Shown: positions 47,166-59,947, counted from the stretch's first letter. The stretch: DNA of 64,000 nucleotides from Synechococcus sp. JA-3-3Ab (GCF_000013205.1 NC_007775.1:1484501-1548500); one strand, 5' to 3'. Numbers and translations: made by a program. Notes: generated by a model not told the origin, from the letters alone.

Positions 47166-47185
47166 GAACCCCTTCTCTGGGGTTC
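47166..47185 (-). terminator. Hairpin after pncB
   Basis: The arms GAACCCC (47166-47172) and GGGGTTC (47179-47185) pair perfectly with a 6-base loop, 8 bases beyond the pncB stop. No T-run follows on the minus strand, so it may be a weak terminator. Confidence 0.45.
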
Positions 47186-47192
47186 TGCTTGC

Positions 47193-48554
47193 TTAGGAAG
47201 AGCCCAGGTGACGATCCTTAACCTGCTGCAGGGCAGGGGTCAGGGCCATAGGCCAGGGAGCCGGCTGGCGCAGTTGCCGCACTGCCTGGGGCAGGCGCAG
47301 GACCGAGGCACGGCTGGTGCGGGCAATCGCCTCCAGATCCGGCAGGGGCTCCAACAGCACACCCTTGCGCAGGATCGGGCGCAGCAGCGGCTGGTAGCCA
47401 GGGGGCGGGCTCTCGTCGGCCTGGCCGAGCAAGTCCCCTGTGGGACCGCGGAAGATCTGCTTGCGCCCCGGCAGGGTGGCTTTGGCAAAGGAGGCCTTGG
47501 CCACTGGGATCCCGTTAATCTCCACCAATTTGTACACTCCGTTCACGCCCTCGCCGGTCACCAGCCGCGTCCCCACTCCATAGCCGCTGATAGGGGCTTG
47601 GGAGCGGTGCAGCCGTTCGATCTCGTACTCGTCCAAATCGCCGCTGACAAAGACCGGCGCCCCCTGGGGCAGGATGGCCTTGACCTGGTGGGAGAGGGCC
47701 TCCAGGTCCCCGGAGTCGATGCGCACGCCGCCGATCTCGCCTTGGGATCCCAGTTGATCCGGATGGGTGGCTGCAAAGAGCTGGGCCGCTGTGCGCGCTC
47801 CCTGGATGGGATCGTAGGTATCGATGAGCAGAACCGCCTGGGGAAAGTAGCGCCGGAAGGCTTGAAAAGCGCGGGTCTCATCGCCGGAGAGGGCGGCAAT
47901 GGCCATCACCAGAGAATGGGCCATCGTGCCTGCCGGCTTGCGCCCCAGCTTGAGAGCTGCCAAGACGTTGGAGGTGGCGTTGAACCCCGCCGCCAGCGCT
48001 GCCCGCGCTGCCCACAGGCCCGCCTGGGGGCTAAAGGCTCGCCGCGTGCCGAACTCCAACAAAATGGCCTCATCCCCGGCAGCATCCCGCATGCGGGCCG
48101 CCTTGGTGGCAATCAGGGTTTGGTAGTTGAAGGTGGTCAGCAAGTAGGTTTCCACCAGTTGCGCCTGCCACAGAGGAGCCTCTACCCGCAGCAGCGGCTC
48201 GTTGGCGAAAACGGCCGTTCCTTCCGGCACTGCCCACACATCCCCCTCGAAGCGGCAGCTAGCCAGCAGCTCCCAGAAGCGTTGCGGTGCCTCGGCAAAA
48301 ATGCCCGTCTCCCGCAGCGCCTGCAAGGCTTGCGGCGGAAAGTGCAACTGCTGCAGGTATTCCACCGCTTGGGCCAGCCCCATGGCGATGAGGTAGCCAT
48401 AGTCGCTAGGCAAGCGCCGCACAAACAGCTCAAAGGCCGCCGGCTGATTCTCCAGCCCCTCCCCCACATAGCAGGCAGCCATTGTGAACTGGTAGAGATC
48501 CGTCAACAGGCCGTAGTCCTGGGGCTGCAGGGAGGAGAAGTCTGAATTCACCAT
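47193..48554 (-). CDS. pncB: Nicotinate phosphoribosyltransferase
   Basis: A 453-residue enzyme making nicotinate mononucleotide from nicotinate and PRPP for NAD salvage. Family pieces are YGLLTDLYQFTMAACY at the start, EFGTRRAFSPQAGL, GTMAHSLVMA with the conserved His, GGVRIDSGDLEALS, and SGYGVGTRLVTG. I chose the ATG at 48554 with GAGG just upstream; the ATG six codons earlier is possible. It is divergent from a nicotinamidase-like gene. Confidence 0.95.
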   Translation of the reverse strand: MVNSDFSSLQPQDYGLLTDLYQFTMAACYVGEGLENQPAAFELFVRRLPSDYGYLIAMGLAQAVEYLQQLHFPPQALQALRETGIFAEAPQRFWELLASCRFEGDVWAVPEGTAVFANEPLLRVEAPLWQAQLVETYLLTTFNYQTLIATKAARMRDAAGDEAILLEFGTRRAFSPQAGLWAARAALAAGFNATSNVLAALKLGRKPAGTMAHSLVMAIAALSGDETRAFQAFRRYFPQAVLLIDTYDPIQGARTAAQLFAATHPDQLGSQGEIGGVRIDSGDLEALSHQVKAILPQGAPVFVSGDLDEYEIERLHRSQAPISGYGVGTRLVTGEGVNGVYKLVEINGIPVAKASFAKATLPGRKQIFRGPTGDLLGQADESPPPGYQPLLRPILRKGVLLEPLPDLEAIARTSRASVLRLPQAVRQLRQPAPWPMALTPALQQVKDRHLGSS

Positions 48555-48706
48555 GGAAACCTCAAGGGACAAGCCGCTGAAAAGCTAGGGGAGCGGGCAA
48601 AGAAGTCCTTGCCAAAGTTGGAGCTACTATGGTAACAGGTTTGGCCTGCCAGGGATCCCGGCGAGGTGGCCCCAGCGATAAGAGCTTGACTGCACTCTAA
48701 AAAGCC

Positions 48707-49783
48707 ATGAACACCACTGTCCAGGGAGTAACGACTCAAGCTCCGCCGACACTTCCCTTGCCTGTTCATTTTGATCCCGAGCGGGTGGGGGAGATTTGGC
48801 GGGTGCCCTACCAACAGCGGGCCCTAGAGGCGGAGCAGTGGGCCCAAGAGCACCGCATCCCATCGGCAGAATCCGACCAGGTGCGGGTAGGCTTGTTGCT
48901 CATCGATGTGCAAAATACCTTCTGCATTCCTGGCTTTGAGCTGTTTGTGGGTGGTTCTAGCGGCCTGGGGGCGGTGGAGGATAACCGGCGTCTGTGTCAA
49001 TTTATCTACCGCCACCTCGCCCACATCACCCAGATCGTGGCTACCCTGGACACCCACACCGCCATGCAGATCTTCCACCCCATCTTCTGGGTGGACGCCC
49101 AGGGATCCCATCCCGAGCCAGCTACAGCCATTGCTGCCGCCGAGATCCGCTCCGGGCGCTGGCGGGTCAACCCCGCGGTGGCCGCCAACCTCACCCAAGG
49201 GGATCTGACGCGGCTGCAGGTCTACGCCCTCCACTATGCCGAGCAATTGGAGAAAGGGGGGAAATATCCTCTCATTGTCTGGCCCTACCATTCCATGCTA
49301 GGTGGGATTGGCCATGCCCTGGTGCCGGCGGTGGAGGAGGCGATCTTCTTCCACACCATTGCCCGCTGCAGCCAGCCCAGCTTGCAGCTCAAGGGGGCCA
49401 ACCCCCTGACGGAAAACTACTCCGCCCTCAGCCCGGAAGTCTTGACCGGCCCGGAAGGGGATCCCATCGACGAGAAAAATGAATCCCTTATCGGCCACCT
49501 ACTGGAATTCGATGCCCTGATCGTGGCTGGCCAAGCCAAAAGCCACTGCGTCGCCTGGACGGTAAGCGACCTGCTGCAGGAGATCCAGTCCAGGGATCCC
49601 GCCCTGGCCAAGAAGATTTACCTTCTGGAAGATTGCACCTCGCCGGTGGTGATCCCCGGCGTAGTCGATTTTAGCGAGCAGGCGGAGGCGGCCTTTGCCC
49701 GCTTTGCCGCCGCGGGGATGCACCGGGTGCGCTCCACCGATCCCCTCTGGACGTGGCCTGGCTTTCCGTGGCGGAAGACTTGA
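48707..49783 (+). CDS. Isochorismatase-family cysteine hydrolase, nicotinamidase-like
   Basis: A 358-residue hydrolase, longer than usual (about 200) because of N- and C-terminal extensions. The catalytic Asp67 lies in [11 protein letters not shown], and the Cys nucleophile in [16 protein letters not shown], with a cis-peptide-type context. WPYHSMLGG and a His/Asp site [13 protein letters not shown] resemble the metal site of nicotinamidases. Next to the divergent pncB, a role in NAD salvage (nicotinamide to nicotinate) is plausible but unproven; the substrate could differ. Confidence 0.82.
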   Translation: MNTTVQGVTTQAPPTLPLPVHFDPERVGEIWRVPYQQRALEAEQWAQEHRIPSAESDQVRVGLLLIDVQNTFCIPGFELFVGGSSGLGAVEDNRRLCQFIYRHLAHITQIVATLDTHTAMQIFHPIFWVDAQGSHPEPATAIAAAEIRSGRWRVNPAVAANLTQGDLTRLQVYALHYAEQLEKGGKYPLIVWPYHSMLGGIGHALVPAVEEAIFFHTIARCSQPSLQLKGANPLTENYSALSPEVLTGPEGDPIDEKNESLIGHLLEFDALIVAGQAKSHCVAWTVSDLLQEIQSRDPALAKKIYLLEDCTSPVVIPGVVDFSEQAEAAFARFAAAGMHRVRSTDPLWTWPGFPWRKT

Positions 49784-49836
49784 TCTCCTCTACCCCAGTG
49801 CTAGGATGCGGCAGGACAGGCTGTGGGAGTTTGCCT

Positions 49837-53017
<3,181 letters not shown>

Positions 53018-53156
53018 CTAAACCCAGAGAAATTGACGCCAGAAGCCAGAGATAATCCAAATGCCAAAAACCTGCCCCCATAATAGCACAAAAGGCTAAA
53101 ACGGCCACACAGCCGCTTCTGAGGGCAAACTTTGGCAGGGGATGCAGGGATGGAGA

Positions 53157-53717
53157 TCAGTTTCTTGCCCGATCCTGGCCGAGAAAGCTCTCCACCAATC
53201 CCGGTGGCGGCTGCACCTGCAGCTCACCTTTTTCCAAATCCACAACCGGCACCAGAGCCTTCACAAAGGGGATCAACACCTGCCGCTTGTCGGGGGTGGC
53301 GATCTCCAGCACATCTTGGCCAGCGGCCCAGATGGCCGAGACATGCCCCAGCAGCCGCCCTTGATGGTAAACGGCCAGGCCGATGAGATCGGAGTAGTGG
53401 TACTCCTCCGGCTCGAGGGGCAGGCGCTGGGAAGCCGGCACCAACACCTTAGCTCCCACCCAAGCCTCTGCCGCCGTCCGATCGGGAATTCCTTCCAGCC
53501 GCACCAGGTATAGGCCCTTGGCGGGAAAAAACTGCCCCTCGATCAAAGGATGCAACAGAGGCTCCGGATCGCTATCCCGCTGCAGCCAGCGCGGCCCTGG
53601 CTCGGTAAGGCGCTCCGGAAAATCCGACCAGCACTTAACCCGCAGCCAGCCCCGCAGTCCATGAGCAGCCACCACCTGCCCCACCAGCAGCCAAGCGGTA
53701 TCCCTTGAAGCTACCAT
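53157..53717 (-). CDS. rimM: Ribosome maturation factor RimM
   Basis: A 186-residue protein assisting late 16S rRNA and 30S maturation. The N-terminal domain has LVGQVVAAHGLRGWLRVK, and the PRC-barrel C-terminal domain has YYSDLIGLAVYHQGRLLGHV-type and IPFVKALVPVVDLEKG motifs. It starts 11 bases after the stomatin-like gene on the same strand, so the two share a transcript. Confidence 0.95.
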   Translation of the reverse strand: MVASRDTAWLLVGQVVAAHGLRGWLRVKCWSDFPERLTEPGPRWLQRDSDPEPLLHPLIEGQFFPAKGLYLVRLEGIPDRTAAEAWVGAKVLVPASQRLPLEPEEYHYSDLIGLAVYHQGRLLGHVSAIWAAGQDVLEIATPDKRQVLIPFVKALVPVVDLEKGELQVQPPPGLVESFLGQDRARN

Positions 53718-53728
53718 AGCTGTCGCTG

Positions 53729-54697
53729 CTAGTCGAGCTGAGGAAAGTTCACCTCGGTCGGGAAAGCCGTGGAGCTGCCCAACTTTTGGGAAGCCCCGGA
53801 AGCGCGGGATCCCTGTTCTCCCTTGGCCACATCCACCATAGAGAGCAACCCTTGCAGAGTAGCGGGGATGGAATTGGGATCCATAAAGATCACCTTCGAG
53901 CTGGGGCTACTGCCCACCTTGAGACCCATATCGATGTAGTTTTGCGCCATCAAGTATTGCAGCGCGTTGGCTGCCTCTGGGTTTTCCTGCAAAGTGGCGG
54001 CAATGGTTTTGATGGCCTCAGCCGTGCCCTCGGCTAGGAGCAGCCGCTCGCGCTTCTCAGCTTCTGCTCGCAACAACTGCGCCTTGGCAGCCCCCGCCGC
54101 TTGGTTGATGCTGGCCTGCTGCTCCCCCTCGGATTTGAGAATGGCCGCTCGCTTCTCCCGCTCGGCAGCCATCTGCTTTTCCATCGAGTCCTGCACGGTT
54201 TTGGAGGGCTGAATATCTCGAACTTCCACGCGGGTGATCTTGATCCCCCAGGGATCGGTGGCCTCGTCCAGTTCTGTCAAAAGGCGGGCGTTGATCTCGG
54301 CGCGGGAGGAGAAGGTCTGATCTAGATCCATGCGGCCAATTTCGGCCCGCAGGGCCGTCAGCACCAAGTTCACCAAAGCCCGCTGTACATCCTCTACTGC
54401 ATAGCGAGCCTTGATCATATCCGTAATGCGCCAATAGACCACCGCATCCGCCATCAAAGAAACGTTGTCGCTGGTGATGCACTGCTGCGGCGGCACGTCC
54501 AACACCTTCTCGCGAATGGTTTCCTGGAACACAATCCTGTCGATGGGAGGAAAAATGACGTGCAGCCCGGGTGTTAGCTTGCGGTGAAACCGGCCCAGAC
54601 GTTCTACCAGCGCCTCATAGCCCTGGCTGATGATCTTGACGGAGTTAAACAGGTAACCGAGGAAGATCAGGGCGATTGCCGCTAAGATGCCTGGCAT
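53729..54697 (-). CDS. SPFH/stomatin-like (paraslipin) membrane protein
   Basis: A 322-residue protein with an N-terminal membrane helix ([14 protein letters not shown]), an SPFH domain (about 25-180, with [12 protein letters not shown]-type start and [15 protein letters not shown]) and a coiled coil ([20 protein letters not shown]). The C-terminus is polar. Slipin and paraslipin proteins scaffold membrane microdomains. It leads the short operon with rimM. Confidence 0.93.
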   Translation of the reverse strand: MPGILAAIALIFLGYLFNSVKIISQGYEALVERLGRFHRKLTPGLHVIFPPIDRIVFQETIREKVLDVPPQQCITSDNVSLMADAVVYWRITDMIKARYAVEDVQRALVNLVLTALRAEIGRMDLDQTFSSRAEINARLLTELDEATDPWGIKITRVEVRDIQPSKTVQDSMEKQMAAEREKRAAILKSEGEQQASINQAAGAAKAQLLRAEAEKRERLLLAEGTAEAIKTIAATLQENPEAANALQYLMAQNYIDMGLKVGSSPSSKVIFMDPNSIPATLQGLLSMVDVAKGEQGSRASGASQKLGSSTAFPTEVNFPQLD

Positions 54698-54901
54698 AAG
54701 ACGTCTCTCCTGAGTGGAAGCTTTGCCTCTTATCTTAGACGATTGTTCTCTGGGCTTGTCGGCCTTGACCTCGAGGCCCCTGAAGGCGGAGACTCTTTCT
54801 GGCTTTTTCCTAAAATTTTAAGGTTTGATGTCTTGACCCATACCTCATTGACCGGTGGGGGCAACCGGAAAGACTGAAAAGCACCTAAAGGGAGTCTGTC
54901 T

Positions 54902-55894
54902 ATGAAACTAAACAGCAAGAACCTAGAAGTTGGCTTGAACAAAACCTACGACGTCATTGTCGCCGGTGGCGGCGCAGGGGGGCTGTCGGCGGCAATCTAT
55001 CTGGCTCGCTATGGCTTGAGTTGTCTGGTGGTGGAAAAAGGCAAAGGCCGATCTTTTTGGATGCAGGATCTGCGCAATTATCTGGGCCTGCCGCCAAACA
55101 CGCCAGGACGAGAGCTGTTGCGACAGGGAAGGGAGCACGCCCTCAGCTTGGGGGTGGACTATCTATGGGGCTATGTGGAAAATGTGAAGGATGAGGGAGA
55201 CCTTTTTGCCGTCAAGGTCAAGGTGGGAAAAGTCAACAGCCTCTACCCCGTTTTTCGCAGCAAGTATTTGATCGCGGCAACAGGCATCATCGATCATCTG
55301 CCGCAATTGCCGGACATGCAAAATGTTTACGACTATGCCGGCTATTCATTGCATGTCTGTATGATTTGCGATGGCTACGAAATGCGGGATCAAAAGGCAG
55401 TTTTAATCGTCGGCTCAGAGGCTCAAATCAACACTGCCTTTGTCCTCAACTGGTTTACGCCTTATATCTCGGTGTTGACTCACGGCCTCTGCTCGGTCGG
55501 CCCTGAAATGCGCCAAAAACTGGCCGAGCACGGCTATCCCCTTTACGAATCTCCCATCCGCCGCTTTCTGGGCGAGAACCACCAGATGCGCGGTGTAGAG
55601 CTCGCGGATGGCACCTACATCGAGGCAACTACCGGCCTGGTGGCCATGGGAGCCAAGTACCACAACGACTATTTGAAAGGGATCCCCAACTTGCAGTGGC
55701 AGGGCGAAAACCTCGTGACCGACGAGTGGTGCCGCACCACCCATCCGCGGCTGTTCGCGGTAGGAGATTTGAAGCAAGGCCTCAATCAGGTGGCGATTGC
55801 GGTTGCTGACGGAGCGCTGGCGGCCACAGCCATTTGGCGGGACATCCGCCGAGCCTCCCCTGCTCGTCAATGGGAAGAGCGCCTGCGCTCTTAG
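54902..55894 (+). CDS. Thioredoxin-reductase-like FAD/NAD(P) oxidoreductase
   Basis: A 330-residue flavoprotein with an FAD-binding GGGAGGLSAAIYLARYG loop near residue 22. The redox-type cysteines HVCMICDGYE sit where thioredoxin reductases have CATCDG. The NAD(P) domain reads LIVGSEAQINTAF, losing the usual GxGxxG glycines. Cyanobacterial relatives of this kind have been described as deep-branching thioredoxin-reductase-like enzymes, some accepting other electron donors; the partner here is unknown. The C-terminal FAD signature RLFAVGDLKQG is present. Confidence 0.85.
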   Translation: MKLNSKNLEVGLNKTYDVIVAGGGAGGLSAAIYLARYGLSCLVVEKGKGRSFWMQDLRNYLGLPPNTPGRELLRQGREHALSLGVDYLWGYVENVKDEGDLFAVKVKVGKVNSLYPVFRSKYLIAATGIIDHLPQLPDMQNVYDYAGYSLHVCMICDGYEMRDQKAVLIVGSEAQINTAFVLNWFTPYISVLTHGLCSVGPEMRQKLAEHGYPLYESPIRRFLGENHQMRGVELADGTYIEATTGLVAMGAKYHNDYLKGIPNLQWQGENLVTDEWCRTTHPRLFAVGDLKQGLNQVAIAVADGALAATAIWRDIRRASPARQWEERLRS

Positions 55895-55973
55895 TTTGGG
55901 CTCATTCCGCCCTCTTGAGGGAGCTGGGATGGCCCTTTGCCCTATGATTGTTGCGAAGCCCCGAGAAACTCCC

Positions 55974-57059
55974 ATGCGTTCTCTGAAAGCGGCGATCTTT
56001 TTTTTGGTTTTCCTATTGGTGGGGCTGCAGTACTGCGCGGTGGAGGCCCAGTCTTTTGATCTAAAGCTGACTCTAACCTCAGAATACGATCCTGTTCTCC
56101 CGATCGAGAGCGTTCGGGTTGTGCGCGGCAGCCCTCCCCAAGACCTGCTGGTTTACCTATCGGCTCCTTCTGCTGCCTGGGTTTACCAAGAGCGGGTAAA
56201 TGGGCATTACTTGATCGATATTCCCTATGCGGTGATTACGCCCTCGACCGCTGTTGAGGTTCCTAGGGAGCTGCCCTACCGGCTGAGCTGGGGCAACCGA
56301 GACGAACAGACTGGGCGCCTGCTGATCACCCCTGCACCTGCCCAGGTAGAGGTCTTTTTGCAGCATGGCTGGACAGCGGATCCCACTTTGCTCGATCCGC
56401 TGGAAAATAGCCGGCCTTTGCAACTGCCTTTGGAAGAGGCGCTCGGGCCTTTGTTGGAAGTGCCACCTCGCTCTGCCTTTCTCACCATTGACGATGGACC
56501 TTGGCCGCAGTCCACCCCTCGCCTTTTAGAGGTTTTGGATCAGCTACAGATTCCGGCCACCTTCTTTCTCATCGGCAATCACGTTTCTCGCTTTCCAGAG
56601 TTGGCCAAAGCCATTCAAACCCACGACCACACTATAGCCAACCACACGTTTACTCACGACTATCGACGCCTCTATAGCAGCGACGAGATATTCTATGCCG
56701 AGGTGGATCAGACAACCCAACTGCTCAAGACGTTGGGCTTGGATCCCCAACTGGTGGTTCGCCCACCGGGCGGTTTTCGCTTAGACTCTGCTTTGCGTCG
56801 CGCTTTGGAACAGGCAGGGTATCAGGTTCTCTACTGGAACCTTAGTCCTGAGGATGCCTATGCCGGCCAAACAGTAGACCAGCTTTTGCAGCGGGTTCGA
56901 TCCCAGTTGTCGGTGATGAAAGCCTCTGAACAACCCCTGGTTTTGCTGCTGCACGACCGCTGGCCCCATACTGCAGAAGCTTTGCCGGAGATCGTTGCTG
57001 CCGTTGAAGAGGCGGGCTATCGCTTTTTGCCCTGGCCCACTTCTAGAGATTCTGCTTGA
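55974..57059 (+). CDS. Exported polysaccharide deacetylase (NodB domain)
   Basis: About 361 residues starting MRSLKAAIFFLVFLL with a typical signal peptide; cleavage is near AVEAQS. The ATG at 55929 has a better ribosome-binding site (GAGGGAGC) and gives a longer leader. Residues about 170-355 form the deacetylase barrel: TIDDGPWPQST with the metal Asp pair, ANHTFTHDY with the HxxxH metal site, VVRPPGGFRLD, and LLLHDRWP. It would remove acetyl groups from cell-wall or surface glycans. The N-terminal domain (AMIN-like beta-rich) has no clear function. Confidence 0.9.
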   Translation: MRSLKAAIFFLVFLLVGLQYCAVEAQSFDLKLTLTSEYDPVLPIESVRVVRGSPPQDLLVYLSAPSAAWVYQERVNGHYLIDIPYAVITPSTAVEVPRELPYRLSWGNRDEQTGRLLITPAPAQVEVFLQHGWTADPTLLDPLENSRPLQLPLEEALGPLLEVPPRSAFLTIDDGPWPQSTPRLLEVLDQLQIPATFFLIGNHVSRFPELAKAIQTHDHTIANHTFTHDYRRLYSSDEIFYAEVDQTTQLLKTLGLDPQLVVRPPGGFRLDSALRRALEQAGYQVLYWNLSPEDAYAGQTVDQLLQRVRSQLSVMKASEQPLVLLLHDRWPHTAEALPEIVAAVEEAGYRFLPWPTSRDSA

Positions 57060-57131
57060 GGGAACTGCCAACTGTCTCTTAAGCAAAACCGGGCAATCTC
57101 TTAAAATCTTAGGGTCGAGGAGTGGGGAAGT

Positions 57132-57797
57132 ATGCGAAAGCCCTTGGATTTCTGGGGTCGGATAAGTTGGGGAGCAGCCTTGGCTCTGGCGCTACCCCTT
57201 GCTGTTAACTCTGCCCACCCCCAGCCGCTGCTTCCGCTGTTGCCGGCTGTTTCTGAGGGAGGCACCGCGCGCGAGGGAGTAGTTGCCCTCTTTCGTCAAT
57301 CCATCTGGTGGGAGTTCATCCGCGGCAATCGCGGCCAAAACCTGCGCCTGTTTGCGGCCAGCCTCACCGCTTCCGATCGGCAGGATGTGGTGGCCGTGTT
57401 TGAAATCCAGCGGCAGCCGACAGTGGAGCCGGTGGTGCGCGTTCTCAGCTTCGCCCATCAGGGAGGATACGATTTTCGCCTGCTCCATGCGGCTGAGCCG
57501 ATCCCCGGACGGCTGGTGGAGGCGCACCTGCGCACCGACATTACCTCCAGCGCCCAGCCCAAGCTGGTACTGCTCACCGAGCGAGGGGGAATCAGCCTGC
57601 TGCGGTCTGTCTTGATCTTGGAACACCAGCCGGAGGGGTTTGTGCCGCTGCTGAGCGTAACCGATTTAAGCAATGCCAGCTTGCGGGTCAGCTCCCAAGG
57701 GCTCCTGGTCATCTCCAGCGTGCCGGGATCCAACCGCGACTCGCGCGCCACCCTCTACCAGTGGGAGGGAGATGGCTTTGTCCGCCGCGATCTGTAA
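57132..57797 (+). CDS. Exported protein of unknown function
   Basis: A 221-residue protein with a signal peptide (ISWGAALALALPLAVNSAHP). The mature part is beta-rich with repeated VVRVLSFAHQGGYDFRLL and LRTDITSSAQPKLVLLTERG-type strands. No catalytic or metal motif is recognised. It begins 72 bases after the deacetylase gene, so they may share a transcript and a role in the envelope. Confidence 0.75.
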   Translation: MRKPLDFWGRISWGAALALALPLAVNSAHPQPLLPLLPAVSEGGTAREGVVALFRQSIWWEFIRGNRGQNLRLFAASLTASDRQDVVAVFEIQRQPTVEPVVRVLSFAHQGGYDFRLLHAAEPIPGRLVEAHLRTDITSSAQPKLVLLTERGGISLLRSVLILEHQPEGFVPLLSVTDLSNASLRVSSQGLLVISSVPGSNRDSRATLYQWEGDGFVRRDL

Positions 57798-57879
57798 CAT
57801 CCCAAGTCTTCCGATTGGGGACGAGACAATAGACCGCTGGGATTCGTTCCAAATTGCCACAAAGCAGTCCCTTGCAACT

Positions 57880-57902
57880 CCCCTCTCCCACTGGGAGAGG
57901 GG
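57880..57902. repeat. Dispersed CCCCTCTCCC hairpin repeat, copy B
   Basis: The arms CCCCTCTCCC (57880-57889) and GGGAGAGGGG (57893-57902) form the same 10-base stem as copy A, here with loop ACT. It lies between convergent genes at 57797 and 57929. Degenerate relatives occur near 8651 and 20490. Confidence 0.8.
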
Positions 57903-57928
57903 TCGGGGCTGCGGGAAATGTCTCTAGT

Positions 57929-58951
57929 CTATTGAGGAGGGCCAGAGAGCTGTTGAGCCTGCCAGCAGGCGCCTAGGCTGGGCGCTTGGCCCACCTGCCA
58001 GAGAAACAGGCTTTCGGCTCCCAGGGGATGCAGGCTCCAGGGATCCAGGCCAGGCCCAAACCAGCCGTAGGGATCGACGGGGGCGGGTTGGCCGGAGTTG
58101 GTTGGGTTGAGACGGCGCACCTCGAAATGGAGATGGGGCCCGCTGGCACAGCCGCTGTCGCCCGACAGGCCGATCACCTCCCCGGCGGCTACCCTCTGTC
58201 CCTCCTGCACCTGGATTTGGCTGAGGTGGGCGTAGAGGGTTTCCAAGCCAGCTGGCTCGTGCAGAATGCGCACCCGCAACCCCCTGACCGGGCGACCCAA
58301 GGCAGGGCAGAAAAACGCTGGCTCCGGACGCGCTACGGTAACCCGTCCTGGGGCGGCGGCCAGGATGGGGGTGCCCACCGGCATGGCCCAGTCATAGCCG
58401 GCATGGCCATCGCTTTTGCCGCAGGGGTGCAGCGGGCCAGGGATCCAGACTTGGCCTTGCCCACTGACAAACCGTCCGTTGCCATCCTCCTCCCCCAAGG
58501 GCAAGTCGTGGTCGAAGAGGTTGGTGACGGGAAATTCCCCGACAAAGGGCTTGTGCAAAAACGGCCACTGGGGCGGCGGCGGATCCCCATTAGAAGAGCG
58601 ATGGCTCTCCAGCGCCAACCGATAGTGCTCCAGATCCTGACGCTGGGCGGGATCTGGGGACCGCTGCAGCAGAAGATCCACCAGGCGCAAGGCCTGAGCC
58701 CAGTCCCGGCGCTCCACAGCCCGCCTCAACTGAGCGTACACTCCCCTCAGGGATCCCTCTGACCAAGAGGAGCTCTGCGGAAAACCAGGCAGGATGTTTA
58801 CGAATTGATACAATAGGCAGAAAAATATCAGCAGGCCTACCCTGGTCAGGCCAGGCAGTTTGCTTTGGCCATCCGCTTTTCTCCTCAGCCGCTGCTCAAG
58901 CGGTGGGGTAGCGAGGCGGCTCTGATCAACCACCCTACGGGAGCTTCTCAT
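57929..58951 (-). CDS. M23-family metallopeptidase
   Basis: About 340 residues: a cytosolic basic start, one membrane helix (VGLLIFFCLLYQFVNIL, about residues 40-56), and a helical linker. The LytM domain has the zinc site HAGYDWAMP and the second motif HLHFEVRRL. Such enzymes cut peptidoglycan peptides. The ATG at 58951 overlaps the cruF start on the other strand by two bases, so one start is probably wrong; a GTG at 58933 is an alternative. The 19-residue disordered C-terminus is not diagnostic. Confidence 0.85.
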   Translation of the reverse strand: MRSSRRVVDQSRLATPPLEQRLRRKADGQSKLPGLTRVGLLIFFCLLYQFVNILPGFPQSSSWSEGSLRGVYAQLRRAVERRDWAQALRLVDLLLQRSPDPAQRQDLEHYRLALESHRSSNGDPPPPQWPFLHKPFVGEFPVTNLFDHDLPLGEEDGNGRFVSGQGQVWIPGPLHPCGKSDGHAGYDWAMPVGTPILAAAPGRVTVARPEPAFFCPALGRPVRGLRVRILHEPAGLETLYAHLSQIQVQEGQRVAAGEVIGLSGDSGCASGPHLHFEVRRLNPTNSGQPAPVDPYGWFGPGLDPWSLHPLGAESLFLWQVGQAPSLGACWQAQQLSGPPQ

Positions 58952-59942
58952 GCGTTGGCTGTTCTCCTCGTTATCCTCTGGTGTCCTTGTTAGCCTGCCT
59001 TTCCGGTTTTCTGATAGGCGAGGTGTTCTCCTTGGGTTTGGGTCAATCTGGCAGCGGTTGGAGGCTTTGGCGCTGGGCTTACACATTCTCTCCTTGCTCT
59101 TCGGGCTGGTGGGCCTACTGTGGGTAGTACCGCATCCCGAGTGGGTGGCCAGTTTACCCCCCATTGGTCTGCAGGCCTTCTCTTGGAGCATGGGCAATGG
59201 CGGCGTGGCCTACATGGTGTCTGGAGCCCTGGCGGCGGCTTTGATGGGATCCCGGCTGTTGGGGGTGCGGCGCCTGTTGATGTTTTTGATCCCGGCGGTG
59301 GGCATTTCCTTGGCCAGCGAGCTGCTGGGCACCAGCACTGGGATCCCTTTTGGCGACTACGGCTACCTGAGCGGGCTGGGCTACAAGATCGCCGGACTGG
59401 TTCCCTTCACGATCCCTTTGTCTTGGTTTTACGTGGGGCTGTCGTCCTACCTGTTGGCGCGGGTGGCGTTGCAAGCGGGGCGCCATTGGCTGATCCACTG
59501 CGAGGCCATCCTGTTGGGGGCGCTGCTGCTCACCGCCTGGGACTTCGTGCTGGATCCGGCCATGACCCGCGGCCTGATCCCCTTTTGGACGTGGTTCCAG
59601 CCGGGGCCCTTTTTCGGCATGCCGCTGCAAAACTTCGGCGGTTGGATGCTCACCGGAGCTGCCTTTATGACCGCGGCCAACCTCCTTTGGGGGAAAGATC
59701 AGCCGGTCTTGAACCGCCGCCAGTTGCTGGGGCCGCTGCTGCTCTATGTAGCCAATTTTGCCTTTGCCCTGCTGATGAGCGTAGGATCCGGCATTGTCGC
59801 GCCAGCAGGGCTGGGGCTCTTGCTGGGATTGGGGCCAGCTGTGGGGTTGTGGTGGAGCGCTCCGCCGGATCCTGAGGCTCCCTCGCAGCCTGAGTTGGCC
59901 GCGCAAGAAGCTGGGGATCGCCAGTGGGCGGGGGCGAAGTAG
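58950..59942 (+). CDS. cruF: Carotenoid 1',2'-hydratase CruF
   Basis: A 330-residue polytopic membrane enzyme hydroxylating the psi end group of gamma-carotene-type carotenoids on the way to myxol glycosides. Family pieces are GLVGLLWVVPHPEWVASLPP, SELLGTSTGIPFGDYGYLSGL, WDFVLDPAMTRGLIPFWTW, and FFGMPLQNFGGWMLTG. The N-terminal 25 residues extend beyond the usual start near the first helix. No cruG is seen nearby. Confidence 0.93.
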   Translation: MRWLFSSLSSGVLVSLPFRFSDRRGVLLGFGSIWQRLEALALGLHILSLLFGLVGLLWVVPHPEWVASLPPIGLQAFSWSMGNGGVAYMVSGALAAALMGSRLLGVRRLLMFLIPAVGISLASELLGTSTGIPFGDYGYLSGLGYKIAGLVPFTIPLSWFYVGLSSYLLARVALQAGRHWLIHCEAILLGALLLTAWDFVLDPAMTRGLIPFWTWFQPGPFFGMPLQNFGGWMLTGAAFMTAANLLWGKDQPVLNRRQLLGPLLLYVANFAFALLMSVGSGIVAPAGLGLLLGLGPAVGLWWSAPPDPEAPSQPELAAQEAGDRQWAGAK

Positions 59943-59947
59943 GTCGC

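Noticed and set aside
47208-48545. 445-codon plus-strand frame opposite pncB
   Set aside because: Antisense shadow of a well-defined gene; composition typical of GC-rich complementary frames.
54770-54800. GAGGCCCCTGAAGGCGGAGACTC resembling an IS605-type end
   Set aside because: The similarity to the intact hairpin at 41911 is only partial and no transposase fragment lies nearby.
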